64,000 bases of DNA from NCBI GenBank assembly GCA_030789695.1, contig CM061140.1, positions 171,144,319-171,208,318 on the forward strand, read 5' to 3'. This document shows positions 12,593-25,359 of this stretch, piece after piece. Every line of letters begins with the position of its first letter. The first letter of the stretch is position 1. The DNA comes from Scilla litardierei. Lineage: Eukaryota > Streptophyta > Magnoliopsida > Asparagales > Asparagaceae. Under the pieces are notes generated by a model. That model worked only from the letters and a program-made list of their open reading frames with translations. It had not been told where the DNA came from and ran no database searches. Position numbers and translations under genes: made by a program.

Positions 12593-14157
12593 GGCCACCA
12601 AAGAGAAGGATAAAGAGAAGGGTAGTGCACCACAGGCTAGGGGACAGTTTAGGAAGATAACTGATGCAGAGATGAGGGAGAAGCGGCAGAAAGGTCTCTG
12701 TTTCAGATGCGATAAGAGGTTCACACCAGGCCACAGGTGCGTGGGACACAAGCTTCAGGTGCTGTTACTTGACGATGATGACGATGAGGCTAATGTTGAG
12801 AATGAGACTGCTGAAGCGAACGAGGATACAGAGCACCATCAGCTGGACGTGGCGGAGGTTTCCCTTAACTCCGTGGTATGGTTCACACCCAACCATACCA
12901 TAAAGTTGAGGGGGCATATTGGTGACCAGTAGGTGACGGTTCTGATCGACAATAGGGCAATACACAATTTCATCTCCAGGAGAGTGGTGGCACTGCAGGG
13001 ACTTCAGCTGACAGACAGTGGCAGTTTCAGTGTCATGATGGGAACATGAAAGGAGAGTAGTCGTGGAGTTTGTCGTGGACTTGTGCTGCCGCTATAAGAG
13101 GTGCAGGTGATAACGAACTTCCTGCCCCTAGACTTAGGGAGTACAGATGTCATCTTGAGTATTACATGGATACAGACACTGGAGGAGATGACGGTGAATT
13201 AGAAGCTGCTTAGGATGGAGTTCCAGGAGGACGGAAGAGCAATGGTCCTACATGAAGGCTCCAGTCTATGCAGAACCTTGGTCTCGCTGAAGACCATAGT
13301 GAAGACCATACATGCATAGGGGGATGGCTTTCTGGTGGAGCTACATATGTTAGTAGGAGAGGGTGGTGCTGATGCCAGTAGTGAGCAGCCGATTCCAGGG
13401 AAAATTGCAGACGCTATTGGAGCAGTTTGAGGTCTTTCAGGAGCCTCGGGGCCTTCCATTACCTAGAGACCATGAGCACGATGTAGTTCTACGGGAGGGC
13501 GTGTCTCCCATCAGCGTGAGGCCATACCGCTACCCACAGACACAGAAGGACGAGATAGAGAGAATGGTCGCAGAGATGGTGCAGACTGGTGTTACCCAGC
13601 CCAGTGTGAGCCCTTTTTCCAGTCCTGTGCTGTTGGTGAAGAACGGAAGCTGGTGCTTCCGCGTGGACTACAGAGCATTAAATAAGCAGACAGTGCCTGA
13701 TAAGTTTCATATACCCGTGATCGACGAGCACTTGGACGAGTTGCATGGCTCAACGGTCTTTACGAAGTTCGATATCAAATCAGGCTACCATCAGATCAGG
13801 ATGCGCGGAGAGGATGTGCCCAAGACTGCTTTCAGGACGCATGAGGGCCACTATGAGTTTCTAGTCATGCCTTTTGGCTTAGCTAACGCACCTGCTACCT
13901 TCCAGGCTATGATGAATAAGGTATTCCGTCCCAATCTTCGACGATTTGTACTGGTGTTTTTCGATGATATCCTTGTGTACAATCGTTCCCTGGAGGAGCA
14001 CTTGGACCACCTGCATGTCGTCTTTCAGGAGTTACCGTACCAACGGTTGTTTGCAAACAAGAAGTGCTTATTTGGACAGCCACAGGTGGAGTACTTGGGG
14101 CATGTGGTGTCCTCAGATGGCATAGCAGTGGATAGGGCAAAGATAGCGGCAATGTTA
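12593..14157 (+). pseudogene. Gypsy gag C-terminus, protease and reverse transcriptase
   Basis: A zinc knuckle of the spaced type (CFRCDKRFTPGHRC, about 12700) follows REKRQKG. An acidic linker leads to a protease whose active site reads LIDNRAIHNF instead of the usual DSGA-type motif, so it should be dead. Stops occur at about 12930, 13047 and 13200. From 13363 a clean frame of 266 codons carries reverse transcriptase: [45 protein letters not shown] and the catalytic FFDDILVY. It is cut at 14157 by the copia insertion, whose TSD duplicates 14153-14157. Confidence 0.85.
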
Positions 14158-15880
14158 TGTTGAGTATTGATTTACCGGATTTGGTTTTGGATGATGAGCA
14201 AACATAAATATTGTGATCTAATTGTTTGTGAGCGCAGTTATGGAGATCGTCGCCAAAAGAATACGTATATCAAAAGCGACGTCTCAAGACTTCTCAATAC
14301 GCGTGATCGTGTGCCTGAAGCTTCGTTGAAGCTCTAGGAGCAATATTGAAGTCAAGAAGAACGACGATTGAAGCTTCGAAGACGGTTCGTCATGTATTAT
14401 TTATTGTCTTCTAGCTTCATAGATTAGAATGTTAAGCCTTGAGTAGGACTTACATTATTATCTTCATTTCGCTCATATCTTAGAACTAGGATTATCATAG
14501 AAGCCATTAGAATCTTTCCCGAAGCTTATCGCTTCTTCCCTCGGCTTCTAGTGCATCTTAGTTGGTTCATGTAGAATTACCAACCGACTAGATGACGATC
14601 TAGCCGGTCGGCAACTCTTCATGAACCGACTAGATGTCCTTGCTCATTTCAGCTCATTCCATGTTGATCAATTAGTCGGTCAAAGAAGGTTCACCGACCG
14701 ACTAGATGACGATCTAGTCGGTTAGGAAACCTTCTCAGACCGACTAGTTATCATTGCCTCTGTACAGCCTGAGCTACTGTTTACAGTTAGTCGGTCAAAG
14801 CACAACTACCGACCGACTAGTTGAGAAACTAGTCGGTTAGAAGTTGTTCTTAAACCGACTAGCTGTACTTGATTTCAGCTATTTTGTTTTGACTCTTAGT
14901 CGGTCAAAGAACACTCACCGACCGACTAGTTGTGAAACTAGTCGGTTGGCAAGTCTTCTTAGACCGACTAGTTCATATTGCCTGGAAATCACTCTTTTAG
15001 CTGTCGAGCTGTTAGTCGGTCCATGTTGAATCACCGACCGACTAGTTGATGAACTAGTTGGTCAGTGATCCTTCTTAGACCGACTAGTCTGCTTCAGAAT
15101 AGAGCCGTTGGAACCTTTAATGACTCGATTTCTTCTCTCTCTCTCATATATCCTATATATACTTAGAGGGGTTCTTCAAGGATATTCAAGGCTGATTATT
15201 AGAGATATTTGAGAATCAAAGAGAAGCAAATAAACTCAATTCTAAAGCTTTCTCTCCTCACTTGAATCTCTCACTCACTCTTATTTCAAAAGAGAGATTC
15301 ATTGATTGTAAGCCTTCCAAACCAAGGAACTTGATCCAAGGTCACCAACATCCACCTAGGACTCCATTGCTGGTCAATATCTTGGAGCTAGGGTTTGGTG
15401 CCTTCATCTTCCTCAAAATCCCTCTTTGCCCTAATTTGGTAAGTTATACTCAAGGCATAGGATTTTGTGGTAAGTGTTTCATATTTCATTTCAATTGATA
15501 TTTGAATTGTCTCTCGGTTGTGAGAGAGGGTGTGATCCCGGTTTGTGAGAGTCACATGTCATTTGTATGATTTGGTCTTGTGAATGTTTTTTTTCACAAG
15601 AATTTCATAGTGCTAAATCTTGAGTTAGTGTTTCTAACTCAAGTATCCGGAGGGGATCCGGGTGGTTGGGACGTAGGATCACCGGGAACAAGTCGGGGAG
15701 ACTTGGGTGGATCCGAACCTGGTACATGCTTTGTTTGCGTTTGATAATTCTTGTTGGTTGTTGTTTATTCCGCATTGTCGTTTGTTTCTTGCACAATAAT
15801 TAGGAATAACTATCTTGATTATTTTAAAGTACTATTCATCCCCCTCTAGTACATGTGCAGTAGCTTAGCAGGGCACTACA
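14158..15880 (+). repeat. 5' LTR of element G (1,723 bp)
   Basis: Starts TGTTGAGTATTGAT and ends AGGGCACTACA. It matches 19398-21475 along its length except for a duplicated block in the other copy. A TATA-like TATATATAC near 15150 and the downstream text fit the promoter and U5 part. Confidence 0.93.
14575..15095. repeat. Palindrome array in the LTR of element G
   Basis: About 520 bases are built from repeated ACCGACCGACTAG and CTAGTCGGT blocks, spaced by 15-50 bases of varying text. Opposed blocks such as GACTAGTTGAGAAACTAGTC form hairpins. The repeat period is roughly 115 bases and four to five copies are present. Confidence 0.9.
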
Positions 15881-15882
15881 AT

Positions 15883-15894
15883 TGGTATCAGAGC
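15883..15894 (+). other. Primer-binding site of element G
   Basis: TGGTATCAGAGC, the initiator methionine tRNA complement, two bases after the LTR end. Confidence 0.93.
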
Positions 15895-15921
15895 CAAGGT
15901 TAAAGCTACAAGTTCAAAGTT

Positions 15922-18089
15922 ATGACGAGCAACGACTACAACGTTTTCAAGGATTGTCACGGAGCTTCTTCAGTTTTGGAAGGGCAATCCTCAACTAGGC
16001 CTCCCTCCTTCAATGGTACTAATTACGGGTACTGGAAATGCCGGATGGAAATTTCCTCCGGAGTGCTTCATTGTGGAGAGCCACGTTGACGGAGTATGTC
16101 GAGCCCGCCGAAGAAGATTTTGCGAAGTGGACTCCCGCGGAGGTCGCCGCGGAGGTAAGCAATGCCAAGGCGATGAATGCCTTGCAATGCGCATTGGAGC
16201 CCGAGGACTTCAATAAGATATGCACATGTAAGAGTGCATATCAAATATGGAACTTCATCCTCATCTTGCATGAAGGAACGAGTACGGTAAAAGATTCTAA
16301 ACTCGTTGTCGCTAACAAAGAATTTGAGTTGTTTCACATGGAACATGGTGAAACTATGAAGGACTACTATTCTCGCTTCGTGGATATTTCCAACGAATTG
16401 GAAGCTCTTGAGAAAATCTACACCCAAAAGGAGAAAGTCTCAAAGATCATCGATGGACTTCCTTCTTGTTGGGAAAAGCGTACCTTCGCCATCGAGGAAG
16501 GTACCGATATGAGTAAATATACCGTCGTTCAACTAATGGGTACCTTGATTTCTTATGAGGTACGCACGGAGAGCAAGATAAGGATGAATGAAAAGATGAA
16601 GGCGTACTTGAAGCAAGACGAGCCAAAGAAAAAGGCGATTGCTTACAAGGCCGCTCCATCTACCGATGATGAAGAATCGGAAGACGAGTTGGACATGGAA
16701 ACTTTGGCCGATTTGGCAAAGAAGTTCGACAGATGCTTCCGAAAAGGTAAGTTTAAGAATCTATCTACGTTTGGTTCTACTAATGCTTCTACTCCCGTGT
16801 GTTATAAATGCAACAAGCCAGGACACATCAAGCTGGATTGTCCACTCAACAAACACAATGAGAAGTGGAAGGCATCCAAATACGACAAGTCGAGAAAGCA
16901 CAAGAAAGGACTTGTCGGCACTTTCACCGACTCCGACGAGGACTCCTCAAGTGGAGAGTCGGATGATGAGAAGGTGGAGAAAGCACACATGTGCTTTATG
17001 GGAAGAGAGGAACGTGTTCAAGAGACCTCCTCCGACGAAAGCGAGGATGAAGGCGAAGAGATAACCATGGATGAACTTAAATTAGCCAACGAACAACTTT
17101 GGTATAAGTTTACTAAATTGGCTAGTAGATTTATTAAGACTAAAAATGAGCTAGATAGTCTTAAAACCTCGCCTAACCCTATCATCGTCAACAACGACAC
17201 CGTTGTTGAAGATTTGAGAAATGAGATTGTAAATCTCAAATCTCAACTTGAGCATGTTCATATCGAGGATTCGGATGAACATGTGATAGCGGATTTGACG
17301 TCTCAAAACTCAACTTTGAGTATTGAGAATAAAAATCTCAAGTCACGTGTTTGCGCACTCACATCGCGAGTGTCCACCTTGGATGCTTCGATGCATTCTC
17401 TCACCGAGAAGTATGAGTGCACATTAGGCCGAATCAATGAATTCAATAAAGGTAAGGGCCATTTGGACAATATCCTAAATGACTTACTTCCGGCCAATCA
17501 TCACATTGGTTTGGGGTATAAGATGAGAGATTCTTCCAAATCGTCCGCCACCTTTGTTAGGCCAACGTCCGATGCTTCTACTAGTGGAAGTAAACACCCC
17601 ATGCATAGTTCTTCTACCAATGGTGCTTCCGCTAGGTACACACCCCCATTTGGAAAGAAACCCACTTTGGGTGGACCTCCAAAGAGGGGTCATGCTTTCA
17701 TGTATACCATGCCACGTAGGAACACACATCCTACTCCACATGTTAGCACAAATGATGATTTCTATGCTCCGCATCCACGAGCACGTGCACACCATATGAG
17801 ACACACTCATGCACGTGTTCCACCACAAGCATATGTCCATCCTCATTCTCATATGAATAATTATCATCATGCATCATTGCATCATATGCCATATTCTTAC
17901 CCACGACATGCATCACATAGACATCAACAACGTATGCATGTTCCCAATAGGATTAGGACTTGGGGTCCGAAGAACACAAGCATGTATAATAAGGATTTGT
18001 ATGTGCAATCATATATTAATGATATTATTTTGGATGATGATTATGTTGGGAAATCACGGTCCTCGTGGACTTGGTTTCCGAATGGTTAG
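15922..18089 (+). pseudogene. SIRE-like gag with one frameshift
   Basis: The ATG at 15922 opens MTSNDYNVFKDC and reaches the hallmark RPPSFNGTNYGYWK. A one-base loss near 16053 breaks the frame, and the rest continues to a stop at 18089 (about 680 codons). The visible order is capsid-like helices (NAMNALQ...FNKICTCKSAYQIW), CCHC knuckle CYKCNKPGHIKLDC at about 16800, an acidic serine-rich linker, a long coiled-coil-like stretch (17080-17450), and a His/Arg-rich C-terminus with many HH pairs. Gag would package element RNA. Only the single indel separates this from an intact gag, so the element looks relatively young. Confidence 0.88.
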
Positions 18090-19383
18090 TTTCCTTTGAC
18101 CCTTCATTGCTTGGTACCATAAGTTTAATTTCATTTTATGGGTACCAACGCAATTATGGTAAGATTTGGTTTATTTTTTATTTGCATATTAATCATGGAT
18201 GTGCATGTTAATTAGAAACCTAAATTCATATTGAATTTGAATTTAGTTAGGATATGGGTTACTTTTAATATGTTAAATGTGTTGCCTAACCCATAGGATC
18301 CAAAAAGATTTTTTTGATACCAAAATGATATTTTCTAGGTTCAATCCACTTAGGGATACCAACCATACCAACTCATTGTTTTGCAAAGGATTTTTCATTC
18401 AAATGGAGTTGGTGCTTAAGTGATGCACCAAAGTAGGGGGAGCTTAATGTTGTAAGTATCTTCTTACATTTAATATAGATTTGGTATCCATGTAGGTTGA
18501 ATGCATGCATTGTTAGAATATTTACATTGGTATCATTTTGTTTCAATATGTATGCTAGAATTGTGTATGCCATAAGTTCTATGATGATTATATTGTTTTT
18601 GGCATAACACTTTTGCATGTTACTTTTGGTATCATGTAGCCACCTTTGGTATTCATTGGATTTTTGTCTCTGATGTTGATTTCGTCGCTCGACGATTAAC
18701 TTGGTTAAATAGAAATTCTTTCTATGGAAACATAGAATTGTTTTTCATGCACTATTTAACTAAGAATGTTGATATTGGAGATCATGTTCCATAACTCAAT
18801 AAGTGAAATTAATTTGAGTTCTGGAGATTTCGATTTTCGTCTATGGTTTGATGATTTCGTATTTCGATTTTTGTCTATGGCTTGATGATTTCGTTTTTCG
18901 ATTTTCGCCTATGGCTTGATGGTTTCGTTTTTCGATTTTCGACTATGGTCATGTTGGCACGCTTTGATTTTCTTCGGTATTTTACATTTGGTACTTTACT
19001 TTGGTGTCTTTTGGACCGTGGTCGTATTCTTAGACTCTCATGCTTTTATTTCTTACCCATTGTAATCTTGTCGTTGATCTCCTCCCGCTCTTTTTGCTAA
19101 TGCCAAAGGGGGAGAGATATAATAATAATGACGATGTCCTAATTGATATCAAAGCAATTTACCATGAATCTAAGTTGATATGTTAGATTCAGGGGGAGTT
19201 AAGATATTAAATGGATTTAGATCCTAAATTGCGATAATAGGATTCATATTTTATATTTCCCTCGTCTGCTTGATGCGTATGAATATTATTGAATACGGAA
19301 CTAACGTGTCATCAAGCAGGGGGTAAGTAAATTTAATTTGAATAATTCTTATTGATTATTATTTATGTTGGTTTGTCATCACC
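18090..19383 (+). other. Non-coding spacer of element G where pol should be
   Basis: 1.3 kb with no ORF resembling protease, integrase, reverse transcriptase or envelope. The sequence is T-rich. It includes three to four imperfect 36-base tandem copies of TTTCGATTTT(C/T)G(C/T)CTATGG plus TTGATGATTTCG at about 18830-18950. Confidence 0.7.
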
Positions 19384-19397
19384 AAAAAGGGGGAGAA
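19384..19397 (+). other. Polypurine tract of element G
   Basis: AAAAAGGGGGAGAA sits directly before the 3' LTR and is the expected plus-strand primer. Confidence 0.85.
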
Positions 19398-21475
19398 TGT
19401 TGAGTATTGATTCCCCGGATTTGGTTTTGGATGATGAGCAAACATAAATATTGTGATCTAATTGTTTGTGAGCGCAGTTATGGAGATCGTCGCCAAAAGA
19501 ATACGTATATCAAAAGCGACGTCTCAAGACTTCTCAATACGCGTGATCGTGTGCCTGAAGCTTCGTTGAAGCTCTAAAAGCAATATTGAAGTCAAAAAGA
19601 ATGACGATTGAAGCTTCGAAGACGGTTCGTCATGTATTATTTATTGTCTTCTAGCTTCATAGATTAGAATGTTAAGCCTTGAGTAGGACTTACATTATTA
19701 TCTTCATTTCGCTCATATCTTAGAGCTAGGATTATCATAGAAGCCATTAGAATCTTTCCCGAAGCTTATCGCTTCTTCCCTCGGCTTCTAGTGCATCTTA
19801 GTTGGTTCATGTAGAATTACCAACCGACTAGATGACGATCTAGTCGGTCGGCAACTCTTCATGAACCGACTAGATGTCCTTGCTCATTTCAGCTCATTCC
19901 ATGTTGATCAATTAGTCGGTCAAAGAAGGTTCACCGACCGACTAGATGACGATCTAGTCGGTTAGGAAACCTTCTCAGACCGACTAGTTATCATTGCCTC
20001 TGTACAGCCTGAGCTACTGTTTACAGTTAGTCGGTCAAAGCACAACTACCGACAGACTAGTTGAGAAACTAGTCGGTTAGAAGTTGTTCTTAAACTGACT
20101 AGCTGTACTTGATTTCAGCTATCTTGTTTTGACTCTTAGTCGGTCAAAGAACACTCACCGACCGACTAGTTGTGAAACTAGTCGGTTGGCAAGTCTTCTT
20201 AGACCGACTAATTCATATTGCCTGGAAATCACTCTTTTGGCTGTCGAGCTGTTAGTCGGTCCATGTTGAATCACCGACCGACTAGTTACCGACCGACTAG
20301 TTGATGAACTAGTCGGTCAGTGATCCTTCTTAGACCGACTAGTCTGCTTCAGAATAGAGCCGTTGGAACCTTTAATCGGTTAGTCGGTCAAAGCACAACT
20401 ACCGACAGACTAGTTGAAAAACTAGTCGGTTAGAAGTTGTTCTTAAACCGACTAGCTGTACTTGATTTCAGCTATCTTGTTTTGACTCTTAGTCGGTCAA
20501 AGAACACTCACCGACCGACTAGTTGTGAAACTAGTCGGTTGGCAAGCCTTCTTAGACCGACTAATTCATATTGCCTGGAAATCACTCTTTTGGCTGTCGA
20601 GCTGTTAGTCGGTCCATGTTGAATCACCGACCGACTAGTTGATGAACTAGTCGGTCAGTGATCCTTCTTAGACCGACTAGTCTGCTTCAGAATAGAGCCG
20701 TTGGAACCTTTAATGACTCGATTTCTTCTCTCTCTCTCTCTCCTCTATCCTATATATACTTGGAGGGGTTCTTCAAGGATATTCAAGGCTGATTATTAGA
20801 GATATTTGAGAATCAAAGAGAAGCAAATAAACTCCATTCTAAAGCTTTCTCTCCTCAATTGAATCTCTCTCTCACTCTTATTTCAAAAGAGATATTCATT
20901 GATTGTGAGCCTTCCAAGCCAAGGAGCTTGATCCAAGGTCACCAACATCCACCTAGGACTCCATTGCTGGTCAATATCTTGGAGCTAGGGTTTGGTGCCT
21001 TCATCTTCCTCAAAATCCCTCTTTGCCATAATTTGGTAAGTTATACTCAAGGCATAGGATTTTGTGGTAAGTGTTTCATATTTCATTTCAATTGATATTT
21101 GAATTGTGTCTCTCGGTTGTGAGAGAGGGTGTGATCCCGGTTTGTGGGAGTCACATGTCATTTGTATGATTTGGTCTTGTGAAGGTTTTTTTCACAAGAA
21201 TTTCATAGTGCTAAATCTTGAGTTAGAGTTTCTAACTCAAGTATCCGGAGGGGATCCGGGTGGTTGGGACGTAGGATCACCGGGAACAAGTCGGGGAGAC
21301 TTGGGTGGATCCGAACCCGTTATATGCTTTGTTTGCGTTTGATAATTCTTGTTGATTGTTGTTTATTCCGCATTGTCGTTTGTTTCTTGCACAATAATTA
21401 GGAATAACTATCTTGATTATTTTAAAGTACTATTCACCCCCTAGTACATGTGCAGTAGCTTAGCAGGGCACTACA
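19398..21475 (+). repeat. 3' LTR of element G (2,078 bp, internally duplicated)
   Basis: Matches the 5' LTR but is 355 bases longer. A block of the palindrome array is present twice in tandem (about 20025-20378 and 20379-20712); both copies carry GTCGGTCAAAGCACAAC and AGAATAGAGCCGTTGG. A small extra ACCGACCGACTAGTT repeat is also present near 20285. The expansion occurred after, or during, formation of this LTR. Confidence 0.92.
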
Positions 21476-21480
21476 TGTTA

Positions 21481-21765
21481 GACTGGCCGCGCCCCACCAC
21501 TCTCAGAGGGCTGAGGGGATTTCTGTGTCTGACAGGCTATTATCGGAGGTTCGTGCAGGGTTATGATACGATCGCTTGGCCACTCACGGAGCTACTAAAG
21601 AGGGATTAGTTCTTTTGGAGTGATGAGGCGACGCTTGCTTTTGAGGCCTTAGAAAGGCCATGTCTACCGTACCAGTCCTGTCGTTAACAGACTTTTCCAA
21701 GCTGTGCATTGTATTATGGAGCAGGATGCTTCGGGACATGGACTGGGGGACGTTAAGAGTGGGGG
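21481..21765 (+). pseudogene. Gypsy A continued: connection and RNase H start
   Basis: After the copia element the plus strand reads [20 protein letters not shown], the typical link after gypsy reverse transcriptase. An in-frame stop (TAG, about 21607) precedes FFWSDEATLAFEAL, and then, one frame over, STVPVLSLTDFSKLCIV. The RNase H aspartate region is garbled, and homology ends near 21765 where minus-strand Tat-type gypsy begins. Confidence 0.8.
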
Positions 21766-21769
21766 ACTA

Positions 21770-22722
21770 TGGAGATAGTCCTTTAGATTGGCGAAGGCCC
21801 GAGCACAATCTTCATCACACTCTACAGTCTTCCTTTCACTCGCGGGTTTGGCAAGAGCTTTCCTCGGAACTTTGAAAAATGGGAGGAACCTTTCTATTGA
21901 TTTTGACATAAAGCGTCCAAGTGCAGCGATCCGACCACTCAACATTTGCATCTCCTTGATGGTTGTCGGCTCCTTCATGTTAATTACTACCTTGATCTTG
22001 TCCGAATTGACTTCAATGCCATGATTTGTGCTCATGAAGATAAGGAATTTTCCAGATCGGACTCCAAACGTACACTTAGTGGGGTTGAGCCGGAGATTGT
22101 GTTTCCTGATCTCCTTGAAGGTCTCCGTGAGGTCGGCACTATGACCTTGTTCACCATCTTCTGGTAGGTCGCCCATGTGTTCTTCAACCCAATGGGCATA
22201 TTTTTCTAACAAAAGATACATCTGTCTATGATAAATGGCGTCTTCTCTTTGTCCTTAGGAGCCATTTGGTTCTGGCTGTAGCCATAAAAAGCATCCATAA
22301 AGCTTAATAGTTCATACTCAGAGGCATTATCCACGAGATGATCAATCCGAGGTAGGGGATGCCTATCTTTGGGACAAGCTTTATTGAGATTAGTGAAGTC
22401 CACGCACATTCACCATTTGTCGTTCGCTTTCTTCATCATCACAACGTTAGCCAACCAGTCTGGATACCAAACTTCTCTGATGAAGTCGGGCTCTAATAGC
22501 CGATTTACATCTTCGATAACCGCCTTCATCTTCTCGACCTAATTTTCATCTTCTTTTGTTTGACTGGCTTGAAGGTCAGATCGACGTGCAGCTTATGGGA
22601 AATCACCTGTGGGTCCATGTCTGGCAGGTCGTCTGACGACCAGGCAAAGACATCTACATTGGCCTTCAGGAAATTGATTAGCTTTGGTCAGACGAGCTTA
22701 GTCACATCTTTTCTAAGGTTGA
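21770..22722 (-). pseudogene. Tat-type gypsy reverse transcriptase, decayed
   Basis: The minus strand reads FLKANVDVFAWSSDDLPDMD, then CVDFTNLNKACPKDRHPLPR and LLSFMDAFYGYSQNQMAPKD. A gap follows where the YVDD-type catalytic segment should be, then LNPTKCTFGVRSGKFLIFM and RIAALGRFMSKSIERFLPFF. Stops interrupt at about 22405 and 22210, and the catalytic-loop region is deleted. The right edge is the insertion point of element B. Confidence 0.82.
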
Positions 22723-25246
22723 TGTCACGTCACGCTCTCCCAAATACAAAAGATATGTGGTGGACTAGGCCGTCGTAGTATTCAGACACTGGGTTGCGAG
22801 CCATTAACGCCTAAATAGTACTAGGCTATAATTGTGGTTAAAAATCATCTAAGCAGTCCATTACGATACACTGGAATAGTACAAAAGAGTAAGACACACA
22901 AAGCTCCAACAAAAATTTAAAATCGTAAGTGCTGAAAAGTAAACTGTACTGAACATCATTTATACAAGATACATCTTACATCTTTATACAAGTACCAAAA
23001 GGTACCAAAAGTATAACAAAAGGGGGGAAACAAAGAGGGAAACCCACCCTCAAGAAACCCAAAAGGTGTCCACACCCTTACAACACACTCCCTAGTCTAA
23101 CCCAGGGAAGTCCATGGGACCAACTCTCCATCTGACGTCTACAGCTGTACCTGAGGAGAGGACCGAACACGTCCTGACTCTGGTGCTACTACCTCAGGAC
23201 CTGAAAATGTAAATGGGACACGTCATTGCGTGACCCAGTAGGAATCCTAACTAAGCTAGGTAGGACACAGTTAAGAACCGGACTACATATCCAAGGATGG
23301 TCTAGAAGTCAAAAGGGTACATAAGTTATTTCAGATGCATAATGAAACAAACATGAACTATAGAAGGAACTTAGAAGTACAACTAACATGGAGTAACATG
23401 GTTCAGAAATTAAAAGTAATTAAGTTATCAGTTGAATTCATATTTGGGAATACGTGCAAATTGTAGGACGACTAAGGAGCTGGACTTCACCGAGGGTGGG
23501 CGGAAGGTGGTACCTCAACCAGCGACACGGGCACTGGAGAGGCCTCTCGTAACTCCATCATACGGGAGTGAGACAATTCTCGGTTTTTATCGGGACAAAC
23601 GGAAAAAGCCAACAATTACCAAATGGTGCATCACGAGTACGCCACTGGCCTCTCTAACTCTGGTCTACTCCCTCTTACGAGAGTGACAAGCGAGTGAGAA
23701 ATCATTTCAACATGTCCACTCCTTGACCCCTACTTTTTACACGTATTCCCCCCAAAACCCCACATCTAGAGCTTCGCCCATTTTTGAATGGATTAAAGTC
23801 TCCAGATTTATTCCCTCATCTCACTCAATTCTTTCATCATTCCTACTTTCATAAATTTCATATTACTTTGGTAGTCTCAATACCACCTATTACATTGCCA
23901 TTTGCTTTACCTCTCAATTTCAGATTCACAAGGAAACTTGCTTAAATAAAATATTTGCAGTGTGAATAAGAACAAGTGATTCCTCTTCTACAATTCAACA
24001 TGGTTCATAACATGGTAATCAAGCAATTCATTTAATTCAACATGGTTAATTTTACAAGTGTCCTGGATCATAGTTAGCAAGTATAATTAGTCCACAATTT
24101 AGCAATCAATCAAGTGTGAAGTAATCAACAAAACCATAAACCAATTACTGCCAGATTTCTAAAAATAAAAACATGGGTGAGGCCACACGGCCGTATGACA
24201 TTCAATACAGCCGTGTGGAGTTGAGACCAAGGAAATGGCCCACACAACCATATGACGAAGTCCATACGGCCGTATGGATTGGGGCAAGGGAAGGGGGCAT
24301 ACGACTGTGAAGCTAGGGGGTGACTTACACGGCTGTATGATAATTTCATATGGCCATGTGAAAAAGCTTAAGGGGAAGTTCCACATGGTCGTATGGCAAA
24401 GTTCATACGGCCGTGTGGTTGAAGGAACGGCCATGAACAAAGGGGGTGGCATCGGGGGGCACACGGCCGTATGGTTTAATCCATACGGCCGTATGGCGAT
24501 AAGCTTTCTATATGCAATCATTCTACGACCATACGACCATACGACTACACTAGGAGCTAACGACTACCATACGGTCGTATGGAAAGGGCCATATGGCCGT
24601 ATGGTTTCATCTGCTATCGAGCTTGACAGCGACGAATCTAGAATCATATGCGATACAAACTAGATCTTATCTAACCAAGTTAGGATCCTACCTCAGCAGT
24701 CCACCTATAATTTTCTGGGGCCCTTCTTCTCCATGTAGACCTTCTGACACTAGCTCTCTCCTTCTCCAAGAGATCGGAATTAGGGTTAACGTTTGGCTTT
24801 GGGAAAATCGGCACCAAGAAGGTTGGGCGTGAACTGGGAAAGGTTAAGGGGGATCTTCCTTCTTCATTTTTCCTTTTTGATCTCCCTCACCCACCTCATG
24901 CTTCCCCCAAATCCAGCATGGCTCGCCACTAATCAAAGTTAGGTGGGGATTATCTGGGTGATGCCACCTCCTAAGTAGGAGGTGGCTGCTTATATGTTTT
25001 AGGATCTTAGTATTAAAAGTTTTAATAAAAATACAAATGAATACCTAGTATAATACCTCATACTAGTATATACTTCATGTATACTCCATTTGATGATTAA
25101 AAAGGGTGTTATGAAATTCTTTAAAAATAATTTTAAGATCGCAAAAATTAAAGAAAAAATGTACAATGCCTCCAAAAATTTATACGCGTATTTGTACGCC
25201 CAGTAAAATATATTAATACCCGTATACAATATTTGGGGTCATTACA
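22723..25246 (-). repeat. 3' LTR of element B (2,524 bp)
   Basis: Plus-strand ends are TGTCACGTCACGCTC and GGTCATTACA. It is continuous here and serves as the uninterrupted reference for the split 5' LTR. It contains the CATACGGCCGTATG palindrome array and a stretch of short pyrimidine-rich text, with no gene. Confidence 0.92.
24165..24610. repeat. CATACGGCCGTATG palindrome array in the LTR of B
   Basis: At least a dozen variants of (C/A)ACGGCCGTATGG or its complement occur in about 440 bases. Perfect 14-bp palindromes lie near 24267 and 24481, and CATACGGTCGTATG lies near 24569. The same array recurs in the 5' LTR at about 52115-52515. Confidence 0.92.
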
Positions 25247-25359
25247 TCCTATCCACCTTAAAACAAATTCCATCTTCGGAATTTCAAAATAAAAGGGGAG
25301 TCATTCTATACATTATATCATCTTACATTGTCTCAAAACAAAATCACAACATCATACAA

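Larger units (their letters stand above)
14158..21475 (+). mobile_element. SIRE-like copia element (G), gag-only, both LTRs, TSD TGTTA
   Basis: Complete boundaries: 5' LTR 14158-15880, primer site 15883-15894, gag 15922-18089, non-coding spacer, polypurine tract 19384-19397, 3' LTR 19398-21475. Perfect 5-bp duplications TGTTA flank it (14153-14157 and 21476-21480). The element splits a gypsy reverse transcriptase. No protease, integrase or reverse transcriptase text occurs between gag and the 3' LTR, so the copy cannot move by itself. LTR and gag features fit the SIRE/Maximus branch; that lineage call is inferred from motifs. Confidence 0.92.
12593..21765 (+). mobile_element. Ty3/gypsy fragment (A), split by a copia insertion
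   Basis: The gag end, protease and reverse transcriptase (12593-14157) stop at the TSD of the inserted copia element. The reading resumes at 21481 with the connection and RNase H region, and ends near 21765. Both ends are truncated: most of gag is gone on the left, and RNase H onward is gone on the right. The knuckle region is nearly the same as in the gag-only element at 42.9-45.7 kb, so this copy represents the pol-bearing side of that lineage. Confidence 0.8.

Noticed and set aside
14575..15095. CRISPR-like array of regularly spaced palindromic repeats
   Set aside because: The repeats lie inside an LTR and vary in sequence and spacing, the spacers are themselves repeated between copies, and the DNA is plant nuclear.
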